Below are positions 44,664 to 53,158 of a DNA stretch of 64,000 nucleotides, piece by piece. Within the stretch, counting starts at the first letter, position 1. Every line of letters starts with the position of its first letter. The stretch lies in NCBI RefSeq assembly GCF_002953135.1, contig NZ_CP026372.1, positions 3,935,001 to 3,999,000 on the forward strand, read 5' to 3'. Made by a program: the position numbers and the translations under genes. The notes below the pieces were generated by a model. It made no database searches. It was not told where the DNA came from and saw nothing but the letters and a program-made list of their open reading frames with translations. Source of the DNA: Sphingobium sp. SCG-1 (GTDB taxonomy: Bacteria > Pseudomonadota > Alphaproteobacteria > Sphingomonadales > Sphingomonadaceae).

Positions 44664-45405
44664 GACTGCGCGAGTTCGCTGCCCCCGATCATCTTCCTGC
44701 CTTGGACAAGACCTTCGCGCTGGCTCATCCCGCAAGCGGCCTGGGCCCGGACCAACCGCCTCCGCGCATTCTGCTGCTCTACGGCTCGCTGCGGGAGCGC
44801 TCGTTTTCGCGCCTCGCCATAGAGGAGGCCGCTCGCCTTCTGCAATATTCGGCGCCGAGACACGGATATTTGATCCGAGCGACCTGCCGCTGCCCGATCG
44901 GGTAGCGGGGGATGATCATCCGGCTGTACATGAACTGCGCGAGCATGCTCTCTGGTCGGAAGGCATGGTCTGGTGCAGCCCGGAACGACACGGCCAAATC
45001 AGCGGCATCATGAAGATGCAGATTGACCATCTTCCGCTTGAGATGGGCGGGATGCGGCCGACGCAGGGACGCACACTTGCGGTTATGCAGGTGTCGGGCG
45101 GCTCTCAATCTTTCAACGCCGTCAATTCGCTACGGCTGCTGGGCCGCTGGACGCGGATGTTCACGATCCCCAACCAGTCGTCAGTGGCGATGGCCTACAA
45201 AGAGTTCGACGAGGACGGCCGGATGCGGGCATCGAGCTATTACGACCGTATCGTCGATGTGATGGAGGAACTGGTCCGCTTCACTGTCCTTATGCGGCCG
45301 CACGCGGCGCAGCTTGTGAATCGGTATTCCGAGCGGAAAGAGGCCGGGATTCCGTCGGACGCGACTGCGGACTATTCCCCGATCGCGCTAGCGCCCCAAT
45401 CCTGA
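44660..45405 (+). pseudogene. arsH: ArsH-type NADPH-dependent FMN reductase, frameshifted
   Basis: ArsH is a flavoprotein that oxidises trivalent methylated arsenicals or acts as an NADPH:FMN reductase. The N-terminal frame from 44660 has ILLLYGSLRERSFSRLA (flavin loop). It breaks near 44852 and continues as FGAETRIFDPSDLPL, HGQISGIMKMQIDHLPLE and SGGSQSFNAVNSLRLLGRW (motifs in order). One lost T in a TTT run (CAATATTTCGG read as CAATATTCGG) explains it. The start overlaps the acr3 stop as ATGA. About 248 residues if repaired. Confidence 0.85.
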
Positions 45406-45514
45406 TCGGCGGCCAGCAGCAACGCACGGCAAAAATTAGGGTCAGCCACAATCCGACTGTAAGACTTAAATTGGCCAGTCCTGGCTCCTTGCGCCGGCAA
45501 GAAGCCAGGCAATC

Positions 45515-46146
45515 TCAGATTTCGGTGCCCTCCGCCAGCGTCAAAGCATCCTCCACATCTACCCCAAGGTATCTGATCGTACTTTCGATCTTTGTATGTC
45601 CAAGCAAGATCTGGACGGCACGGAGATTCCCGGTAGCTTTGTAGATGATTGATGCCTTGGTGCGTCGAAGAGAGTGAGTGCCATAATCCTCACTGGGTAG
45701 GCCGATTCCCTTGACCCACTCATCGACGAGGCGAGCATATTGCCTTGTACTTATGTGAGCCGCGTGATCAGTACGGCTGGGGAACACAAAATCTTCGAGG
45801 GATCCGCTCCTCAACTCCAGCCATTTGAGCAGGCTGGCGCGAGCATCATCCATCAGTTCAAACTGAACTGGCCGACCGGTCTTTTGCTGAACAACAGTCC
45901 CCCTGGTTCGAATTTTCCGATCGCAAACGATGTCGCTGATCCTGACTTTGACCAAATCGCATCCGTGCAGCTTGCTGTCGATGGCGAGGTCAAAGAGGGC
46001 CCGGTCCCGGACCCGCCCATGTTGGTCGAGAAAGAAGCGGATCGCCCAGATCTGACGGGTTTGAGCGCTCGCTTCGCACCAACCTTGCGCCCGGCGTTCC
46101 ACGATACCCGCTCGCGAGCGGCGGGATCAAACTCTGATAATCCCAT
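45515..46146 (-). pseudogene. Tyrosine recombinase (site-specific integrase), frameshifted
   Basis: A short phage-type integrase common in alphaproteobacterial accessory DNA, about 210 residues if repaired. It has the catalytic HSLRR and GHTKIESTIRYLG (terminal Tyr) motifs. The start MGLSEFDPAARERVSW at 46146 (AGGAG upstream) is in another frame from the rest; one C lost in AAACCCCGTC near 46058 rejoins KPRQIWAIRF. It is convergent with the ars operon and may mark the edge of a mobile segment. Confidence 0.8.
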
Positions 46147-46274
46147 AACAGAACTCCTGTGGCCATGATGGCCGCTGGAAGAACGCTTTAAAGGAGAGCC
46201 GACCCTTATGAGACGTCCAGCAGTCATTTTTCTGTTCTCAGAATCGGATTGTCAGCTTTGTGTGTCGGAGTTTA

Positions 46275-46995
46275 TCAGAGCAAATCTTCAATACGAATCG
46301 GCAGCTTGCGGATGCGGCACCCAGTGGCGTGCCAAACAGCGTTGGCGATCGCCGCGTTCATACCCACGATGCCGATCTCGCCAACACCCTTGATGCCAAG
46401 CGGATTTACCTGCCGGTCGGTTTCCGGCACCATGATTACGTCACGCGAGACACGTCCGCGTTCACCGGCACATGATATTCGGCGATATTGTCATTGACGT
46501 ATCGCGCGTGGGCCAAATCGATCTCGGTCTTCTCCTCCAGTGCCGCGCCCAAGCCCCAAATCATCCCGCCAATATACTGGCTGTGCGCCGTCAGTGAATT
46601 GACGATGGTGCCGCTGGCGAAGGCACCCACCATACGCGGGACGCGTATTTCACAGGTAAGGCGGTGGATGCGAACTTCGACGAACTGCGCGCCGAAGGTA
46701 TAGGCGCGCACGCCTTCCCGCGACTGGCCGCGCAGCATCGGCGGTTAGCCCTGATAGACCTTTTCCATCGATGCCGGTGGTAGGCCCTGTGGGATATGCT
46801 CGGCATAAACTTCCAGCGGCCCCTTGGTAACGCGGCTGACAGCTTGCTCCAGCGGCTCAGCCGTCCCGTCTGGCGCGATCAGCTTGCCTTCACTCAGCTG
46901 CAAGCTTGCGGCCTCCTTGCCGGCGAAGGGTCCTTCGCTCGAAACCACGGCCGCCTGAGCAACTTTAGCCAGGATGCCGTCGCATGGTTCTATCC
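46275..46995 (-). pseudogene. Relic of a molybdopterin-binding (xanthine dehydrogenase-type) subunit
   Basis: Only the C-terminal part of a YagR/aldehyde-oxidase-type large subunit remains. It reads leftward as AAVVSSEGPFAGKEA... EVYAEHIPQGLPPASMEKVY, then a TAA stop at 46745, then GVRAYTFGAQFVEVRIH, VGAFASGTIVNSLTAHSQYI, IGGMIWGLGAALEE, a frame break near 46440, and KGVGEIGIVGMNAAIANAVW ending KLPIRIEDLL. At least one nonsense codon and one frameshift are present and the N-terminal 500 or more residues are missing. Confidence 0.85.
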
Positions 46996-47200
46996 CTCCT
47001 GGTAGAGCTTAGGCTTCAGATGGAGATACTTCAGCGATCCTTTGGAGCCATCAAAGAACGTTCTGACACCATTAGAGCGTAACGATTGTCTCGCGTCGTC
47101 GACATCAGCTAAGTCTAAGTACTTCCAAGTTTCCGCCAGGGCTGCTGAGTAAGTGCTCCTGAGCAGAGGAAGGCAGCCAAGCGAGGTTTGAGTGCCAGTC
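46990..47200 (-). other. Unassigned open frame
   Basis: A leftward frame without a clear start gives DARQSLRSNGVRTFFDGSKG followed by SLKYLHLKPKLYQEG and a TAG at 46990. It looks protein-like but I do not recognise it. It may be another relic fragment. Confidence 0.25.
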
Positions 47201-47273
47201 CACGGAAATGGCGGAGTTCAAGATTGCATGTGTGCTGCCCGCACGCGTTGGATTGGGAAAGCTGCATCAAGGA

Positions 47274-48404
47274 TCAAGCGGCGAAGGCCGACATGTGCCT
47301 GGAGAGATCGTCCTCCGGACGGTCATCTAGCAGCGCTGACATACGCTCAGCATAGGGTTGCCAAGCTATGCCGCGCGCGGCTAGCCAATCGTCGTCGAAA
47401 TACGTGTCGGCATAACGCTGCCCACTGTCACACAAGATCGTAACGAGGGAGCCGCTTTCGCCTCGGGCAGCCATTTGTGCGATAATTTGCAAGCAGGCGG
47501 CGATGTTCGTCCCAGTCGAACCACCTACAGGCCGCGCCAGGCGTTCGCTGATCGCGCGCATGGCACCGATACTGACGGCGTCGGGAACAGGGATCATATG
47601 GTCGATCAGTTGCGGCAGGAAGGACGGCTCGACCCGCGGTCGGCCGATGCCTTCGATGCAGGAGGTGCAGCCGTCGGGCAGCGATCGTATCCTGCGATCG
47701 CCATAATGGCGGTGGAAGATCGAGCCTTCCGGGTCCGCCACGCATAGCCGTGTGTCGTGGCGTGCGTAGCGAATGTAGCGCCCGATCGTTGCTGCTGTGC
47801 CGCCTGTGCCTGCGCCGCAGACGATCCATGCTGGCACAGGATTCTGCTCCCGCGCCATCTGCGAGAAGATGCTCTCGGCGATGTTGTTGTTGCCGCGCCA
47901 GTCAGTCGCGCGCTCCGCATAGGTGAACTGGTCGAGATAATGGCCCTCGGTCTCTCGCGCGAGCCGTTCGGCCTCGGCGTAGATGGCGGTCGGGCTGTCG
48001 ACGAAATAGACTTCGCCCCCATGGCTGCGAATAGCGCCGATCTTTGCGCAAGAAACGGAGCGCGGCATCACCGCAATGAAGCGCAGGCCAATCATGCGCG
48101 CAAAATATGCCTCTGAGACGGCGGTCGAACCGCTGCTCGCCTCGACAAGCACGGTGTCGCGGCCGATCCAGCCATTGCATAACGCATACAGGATCAACGA
48201 ACGCGCGAGACGGTGCTTCAGGCTCCCCGTTGGATGCACTGACTCATCCTTCAGGTAAAGGGTGATGCCTTCGAACCGCAGCAGCGGCAGACGGATGAGA
48301 TGAGTGTCGGCCGTCCGCCGGTTATCGGCCTCGAGCTGACCCACGGCATGCCGCACCCACGCCGCATCATCACTGGACGAAACTGCGTATTCTGTGACAT
48401 TCAT
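47274..48404 (-). CDS. PLP-dependent cysteine desulfhydrase / cysteine synthase-like enzyme
   Basis: This 376-residue fold-type II PLP enzyme resembles the Cds1-type L-cysteine desulfhydrases (distant cysteine-synthase relatives). The PLP lysine is in PTGSLKHRLA near residue 64, followed by the substrate loop SSGSTAVSEAY and the phosphate-binding CGAGTGGTAATIG near residue 200. It is divergent from an Lrp/AsnC regulator with a 65-base gap, an arrangement like cysteine-detoxification pairs in other bacteria. It probably breaks down cysteine to pyruvate, sulfide and ammonia. It borders the peptide-uptake-type cluster on its right. Confidence 0.82.
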   Translation of the reverse strand: MNVTEYAVSSSDDAAWVRHAVGQLEADNRRTADTHLIRLPLLRFEGITLYLKDESVHPTGSLKHRLARSLILYALCNGWIGRDTVLVEASSGSTAVSEAYFARMIGLRFIAVMPRSVSCAKIGAIRSHGGEVYFVDSPTAIYAEAERLARETEGHYLDQFTYAERATDWRGNNNIAESIFSQMAREQNPVPAWIVCGAGTGGTAATIGRYIRYARHDTRLCVADPEGSIFHRHYGDRRIRSLPDGCTSCIEGIGRPRVEPSFLPQLIDHMIPVPDAVSIGAMRAISERLARPVGGSTGTNIAACLQIIAQMAARGESGSLVTILCDSGQRYADTYFDDDWLAARGIAWQPYAERMSALLDDRPEDDLSRHMSAFAA

Positions 48405-48469
48405 AAAATGCGTTCTCTTGATTGTTCCGGAATTTGGGATAACGGTGGCAATGACTGGGAGAAATCGAA

Positions 48470-48940
48470 ATGAAATTTGATGAAGCAGACATCAAGCTGC
48501 TGCGGATCCTGCAGGAAGATGCGACACGCACCGCCCAGGATCTTGGCGTGGAGGTCGGTCTTTCCACCAACGCCTGCTGGCGTCGGATCAAGCAGTTCGA
48601 AGATCGTGGTCTCATCACACGGCGGGTAGCGTTGCTCGATCCAAGGATGCTCGACGTTGGCACGAACGTGTTCGTCACCGTCCGCACTGCCGAACATTCG
48701 GCCGAATGGCTCGCCGAATTTGCCGAAGCCGTCAGCAGCCTTCCCGAAGTTGTTGAATTCTACCGGATGGCGGGAGAGATCGACTACCTCATCAAGTTGC
48801 GCGTGGCCGACATCCAGCATTATGACCGGGTCTACAAGAAGCTCATCGCCAAGGTCCGGCTGATCGATGTATCGGCGGCTTTCGCGATGGAAGAGATCAA
48901 ACATACCACGGCCATGCCGTTGCCGGGCGACGAGATATGA
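48470..48940 (+). CDS. Lrp/AsnC-family transcriptional regulator
   Basis: This 156-residue protein has an N-terminal HTH (IKLLRILQEDATRTAQDLG then VEVGLSTNACWRRIKQFEDRG) and a C-terminal RAM ligand domain (LPEVVEFYRMAGEIDYLIKL). It probably senses an amino acid, most likely cysteine, and controls the divergent desulfhydrase gene. The closest functional analogue by context is the DecR/YbaO-CyuA system. Confidence 0.92.
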   Translation: MKFDEADIKLLRILQEDATRTAQDLGVEVGLSTNACWRRIKQFEDRGLITRRVALLDPRMLDVGTNVFVTVRTAEHSAEWLAEFAEAVSSLPEVVEFYRMAGEIDYLIKLRVADIQHYDRVYKKLIAKVRLIDVSAAFAMEEIKHTTAMPLPGDEI

Positions 48941-48987
48941 GAGCGGCGGCCGGCACGTGCCTATGTCGCGCGCCGGCCGGCATGGGG

Positions 48988-51585
48988 TCAGTACACCCCG
49001 CGCAGCGAAAACAGCACTTTGCGCGGCTCTCCATAGAAATTATTGTTTTGAATGGAGCCTGCCGTCGCGAAATAGCGTTTATCGGTGATGTTGGTGACAT
49101 TCACGCCGAGCGTCCAGCGCTCGTCCGGGCGAAACTGCAGGCCGATATCTGCGATGGCGTAGAGTGACTGCGTGAACTGAAACGGCGTGAGCGGGACAGG
49201 ACAGGTTATCGCCACGGTGTTGGCGAGGCAGGCTGATCCCGCAGTGTATCGATCGCTATCCATCCGCAGGCCGGCCAGCAGTGTAAAGCGCTGCTCCCAG
49301 ACTGGCGTGTAGGCGCTCCAAAGCTTGATCTGGTGCTCAGGCTGTTGTGAGTTCGAAAAAGGCAGCCCGCTGGTAAAGAGTTCGCGATACTCGGCATTGT
49401 AGTCTTGATGAATATAGGTGTAGCCGGCATTGACCTGCCATCCCTTCGCCACTTCGCCCGACACTTGCAGTTCGATACCAGTGTTTGTTTGACCAGCGTT
49501 CGATGCATAACAACAGAAGCCTTGCGTCGTCGTGGTACCCGATCCGACGAAAACAGCGATGTTATCCTCCTTGACGGAAAAGCCGGTGAGTGAAGCGTTG
49601 AGCTTGCCGTCGGCGAAAGCTGCCTTGATGCCGCCTTCCATGGTCACGCCGCTCAGTGGCGGCAGAAGCGTGCCGTCGTTTGTTAGGAGCGCGCCGTTCT
49701 GTTTGTAGATTTCAGAATAGCTGAAATAGACCGAGAAGGTCTTCGAAATTTCATAGACGATGCTGGCGGTCGGCGTAAGAACATTGGTGAACTTGTTTTC
49801 GGTATCAACCGGAGGAGCGCTTAAAGGAATGCCCGGTAAGAATGTGAAATAGATCGGCGAATATGAATAGTTTGAATTATAATAATTACTATAGCGCAAA
49901 CCACCGTTGATATGCAGACCCTTGATCGGCTCAAGCATCAGATTGGCGTAGAGGCCCCATTGGTGATTGAAGGCGTTCTGAGTGAGAATTTGCCCGTCAT
50001 ACGTACCGGCGGCGGGATTGGGGATGCCAGGATTTGCGCCGTAACGCGCGAAATCGGGATTAAGGGCGCTAAACGGGAGAGATGACAGTCGGCCGGGACC
50101 GTAGTAAAAGAATTTCGAGTCCTGATAATCCGCGCCGATCAAGAACTTCTGGGTTTGGCCCAGCAACTGGAACGCGCCGTTCAGGTGCCCATCGGCAGTT
50201 ACCTGTTTCATATGCATATCGCTATAGCGCGGGCCGCCATAGCTGAAGCCTGTACCATTTAGCCTTACCGGACCTTGGAAATAGGCCTGTAGCGCCTTCG
50301 TGTTCTGCGCAGTGCGGGTGACGTTGCCGCTGAAATTCCAGCCTTCACTGAACTTATGCTCGATTTGGACAAATTCCTCGTCGTTTCGATTGTGCGTGTA
50401 GGTCCATCCGAACGAGTAATTCCGTGATATTGGTGCACCGATATCGTCGCCGTTATAATAGCGCGGCAGACCGAAGGCGTTGTCGCCATTGCTGTCCTCC
50501 TTATGAAAGCTACCGCCCATCCTGATGATCGTGCTGTCGCCAAGATCGCGCTCCAGCACACCATAGAGGTGAAACAGGTTCTGCTTTGCGAAATCGTAGA
50601 AGAATTCCTTGCGCTGATACGCGGCTACGAAGCGGGCACGAAGATCTTCGACGATCGGTCCGGTTACATCGATTTCCGCCCGCCCGTCGGCCCACGAGCC
50701 GAGCCGCCCATCTAGCGTGAGCTGCCGGTGATCGAGCGGACGCTTGCGCACCAGGTTGACGACTCCACCAGGGTTGCTTGCGCCGCCGAATAGTCCGTCC
50801 GAGCCTTTGAGCACCTCGATACGGTCGTATTCGGACAAGTCTGGCACCGTCTGGCCGCCGCGGATTTGGTAGTTGAATGGCGCGCCACCATCGACGACAA
50901 ACGTGTCGACGGTGAAGCCGCGTGACAGGATCACGTTGTTCTGTAAACCGCCATTGCCATTGATATTGGTGAGCGTGATGCCAGGCGTCGACTGCAGCGC
51001 CGAATATACGTCGGTCAGGTTCTGCTGTTTGATCTGCTCGCTGGTGATGACGGCGATGGTCTGCGGTGTGTTCTTGATCGCCGTCGGCGTCTTGGTGGCG
51101 ACGCTGGTGCCGTTGGTAGTCAGGCTCCGCGTCCCCTCGGTGGCGGCGACGTCGCTGCTGCCATTCGCGCCGGCGCCTGCGCCGAAGCCATCCAGCGATG
51201 CCATGCCACTTTCGGCACCCTCGACCTGCACTGCACTTAGCACATGCTCACCTGCGGGCGCCTGCGCCACCATTCCGTCGACCACGATGGTAGCGCCCGA
51301 ATAATGCCAGCTTAGCCCGGTCCCGGCCAACATGCGTGAGAACGCCTCCTGATCGGCATAACTGCCGGTGATGCCGTTGACTCGTGCCGTCGCGGCATCC
51401 GGCGCGGCGACCTCGACGTTGATCCCCGATTGCGCACTGAATGCCGCCACCGCATTGGCGAGCGTGCCAGCCGGAACGTTGAAGGTATGCCGACCGCCCT
51501 GCGCGAGGGCAGGCGTCGCGTAAAGCAAAGCAAGACCGGCGACGCCGGTGAGCGCGAAGGCGCGGAAGCTGTTCTGTATCATCAT
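48988..51585 (-). CDS. TonB-dependent receptor with N-terminal STN signalling domain
   Basis: This 865-residue transducer-type receptor has a signal peptide (to about ALAQG), then an STN (secretin/TonB N-terminal short) domain at about residues 33-105 (FNVPAGTLANAVAAFSAQSG and GSYADQEAFSRMLAGTGLSW). The STN domain contacts a FecR-type anti-sigma factor. A FpvA/FhuE-like plug (PQTIAVITSEQIKQQNLTDV, EVLKGSDGLFGGASNPGG) and barrel follow. Its own FecI/FecR genes lie at 57.8-59.4 kb. The barrel resembles siderophore receptors, but the neighbours are peptidases and a peptide-type ABC transporter. Start MM at 51585; the leader can form a hairpin over the ribosome site. Confidence 0.93.
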   Translation of the reverse strand: MMIQNSFRAFALTGVAGLALLYATPALAQGGRHTFNVPAGTLANAVAAFSAQSGINVEVAAPDAATARVNGITGSYADQEAFSRMLAGTGLSWHYSGATIVVDGMVAQAPAGEHVLSAVQVEGAESGMASLDGFGAGAGANGSSDVAATEGTRSLTTNGTSVATKTPTAIKNTPQTIAVITSEQIKQQNLTDVYSALQSTPGITLTNINGNGGLQNNVILSRGFTVDTFVVDGGAPFNYQIRGGQTVPDLSEYDRIEVLKGSDGLFGGASNPGGVVNLVRKRPLDHRQLTLDGRLGSWADGRAEIDVTGPIVEDLRARFVAAYQRKEFFYDFAKQNLFHLYGVLERDLGDSTIIRMGGSFHKEDSNGDNAFGLPRYYNGDDIGAPISRNYSFGWTYTHNRNDEEFVQIEHKFSEGWNFSGNVTRTAQNTKALQAYFQGPVRLNGTGFSYGGPRYSDMHMKQVTADGHLNGAFQLLGQTQKFLIGADYQDSKFFYYGPGRLSSLPFSALNPDFARYGANPGIPNPAAGTYDGQILTQNAFNHQWGLYANLMLEPIKGLHINGGLRYSNYYNSNYSYSPIYFTFLPGIPLSAPPVDTENKFTNVLTPTASIVYEISKTFSVYFSYSEIYKQNGALLTNDGTLLPPLSGVTMEGGIKAAFADGKLNASLTGFSVKEDNIAVFVGSGTTTTQGFCCYASNAGQTNTGIELQVSGEVAKGWQVNAGYTYIHQDYNAEYRELFTSGLPFSNSQQPEHQIKLWSAYTPVWEQRFTLLAGLRMDSDRYTAGSACLANTVAITCPVPLTPFQFTQSLYAIADIGLQFRPDERWTLGVNVTNITDKRYFATAGSIQNNNFYGEPRKVLFSLRGVY

Positions 51586-51591
51586 TGGTTC

Positions 51592-51636
51592 CCCCCAAGG
51601 AAAAGTCTCCTGGTTGAAACGGCTGGGACTTGGGGG
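51592..51636 (-). promoter_or_regulatory. Hairpin over the receptor's ribosome-binding site
   Basis: CCCCCAAG (51592-51599) and CTTGGGGG (51629-51636) form a perfect 8-bp inverted repeat with a 29-base loop. In the leftward mRNA, the GGGGG arm next to the start codon would be the Shine-Dalgarno itself, so the stem could block translation of the receptor. Confidence 0.45.
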
Positions 51637-51699
51637 TTCCGCATCGGAAACTGGGCCGCTCAGCCGATATGCGGACCGTACCAGCGTCACTCGTTCTCA

Positions 51700-53142
51700 A
51701 TGGACCCGAAACAACGTACTGGAAAGAGGATGGTGGTTTCTGAAGCCGCGGCGGCTGCGCGCCCGCCGCGTGAGACCGGCGCACCCACGCGGTATCTGCT
51801 GCATGATGAAGCTACGCTAGCCCAGGTCGCTCAGGATGCGATCACGTTTGCTGCACGGATCTGCGCAGGGCGGGCTAGCGCCTTTGCGCAGGAGAATGGC
51901 GGCATCGCGATGAAGGCCTCCGCCGGAGAGATTACATCTGCGGAACGCAACGGATCGCACTCGCTGACCGTCACGATCGTAGACAATGGCCGGGTCGGCC
52001 GAGCTAACACGGGCGTGTTTTCATCCGAGGCCATTAAAACGACGGTCGAGCGCGCCGTTTTCATCGCCTCGCAGGTAGAGCCGGATCCCGACAGCGAGTT
52101 CGCCGATCCGTCGCTGCTCGCATATGACGTGGCGGACGTACCGCTTTATGCGCCGAGCGGTATGGATGCCGCAGCGCTCGCCGACGCCGCATGCGGCATC
52201 GAGGCGGCGACGCGGGACGCGATCGCCAGCCAAAAAGACTCTGTCCGTATACTCGAAGCCAACGTTTCCAGTAGCGACCGACGCTGGGCGTTGGCGATCG
52301 GCTCGGATTTCTGCCGGACTAGCAGTGCCTCTATGCAAAGCCGCGGGACGCAGGTGATCGCCGAACGTGCCGGGCGCATGGCGTCGGGGTCGTGGAGTTC
52401 GAGCGATCGGCGTGTCGAAGACTTGCTGCCGCCCTGTACGATTGGTGCAACCGCGGTTGATCGCGCGATACGCAAGCTCGGCGGGCGCAGCATTGAAACA
52501 CGCGACTGCCCCTTACTGCTCGACGCAACGGTGGCGTCGTCGCTGGTCGCTGAACTCGTGCAAGCGCTGTTCGGCATGGCGCAATATCAGAAATCGACCT
52601 TTTTAACCGACACACTCGGCCAGCAGAAGCTCGCGGCGCACCTCGATCTCATGGAGGATCCGACCGAAGCCTATGGAATGGCAAGCGGCGTTTGCGATGG
52701 AGAGGGTATTGCCGCGTCGCGCCGCGCCATCGTACGCGGCGGTGTAATCGAGGGGTACTTCCTGTCAACGCGCTCGGCGCGCAAGCTCGAAATGCCGCTC
52801 ACCGGGAACGCGGATGGTCCTTGGAACCTCGTGCTCAAGAGCAGCGGAACCGAAGCTGGCGACGATCTGCGCGCGATGCTGCGTCGGCTCGATCGCGGTT
52901 TGTGGGTCACCGAGACGCTGGGCGGAACCGTCAATCCCGTAACTGGCGCCTATTCGAAGGCGGTTGCCGGCTTTTGGGTGGAGAACGGCGCCGTGGTGTA
53001 TCCCGTGGACGATATCACCGTCGCCGGTATGCTGCCCGCGATGCTGGCCGGCATTGTGCATGTCGGCGCGGATGTGCATCGCAGCGGCGGCACGCGCACC
53101 GGTTCCATCCTTATCGACACAATGCGGATTGCCGGTCGCTGA
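51700..53142 (+). CDS. TldE/PmbA-family metallopeptidase subunit
   Basis: This 480-residue protein belongs to the TldE/PmbA side of the TldD/TldE heterodimer, which hydrolyses peptides such as the leader of microcin B17. Family features are KSTFLTDTLGQQKLAAHLDL, DGEGIAASRRAIVRGGVIEG and the C-terminal TLGGTVNPVTGAYSKAVAGF then WVENGAVVYPVDDITVAG. As expected for TldE, there is no HExxxH zinc site. The start may be ATG 51700 or 51730. It is divergent from the STN-type receptor and followed 16 bases later by tldD. Confidence 0.9.
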   Translation: MDPKQRTGKRMVVSEAAAAARPPRETGAPTRYLLHDEATLAQVAQDAITFAARICAGRASAFAQENGGIAMKASAGEITSAERNGSHSLTVTIVDNGRVGRANTGVFSSEAIKTTVERAVFIASQVEPDPDSEFADPSLLAYDVADVPLYAPSGMDAAALADAACGIEAATRDAIASQKDSVRILEANVSSSDRRWALAIGSDFCRTSSASMQSRGTQVIAERAGRMASGSWSSSDRRVEDLLPPCTIGATAVDRAIRKLGGRSIETRDCPLLLDATVASSLVAELVQALFGMAQYQKSTFLTDTLGQQKLAAHLDLMEDPTEAYGMASGVCDGEGIAASRRAIVRGGVIEGYFLSTRSARKLEMPLTGNADGPWNLVLKSSGTEAGDDLRAMLRRLDRGLWVTETLGGTVNPVTGAYSKAVAGFWVENGAVVYPVDDITVAGMLPAMLAGIVHVGADVHRSGGTRTGSILIDTMRIAGR

Positions 53143-53158
53143 CCGGGAATCCGCCCAA

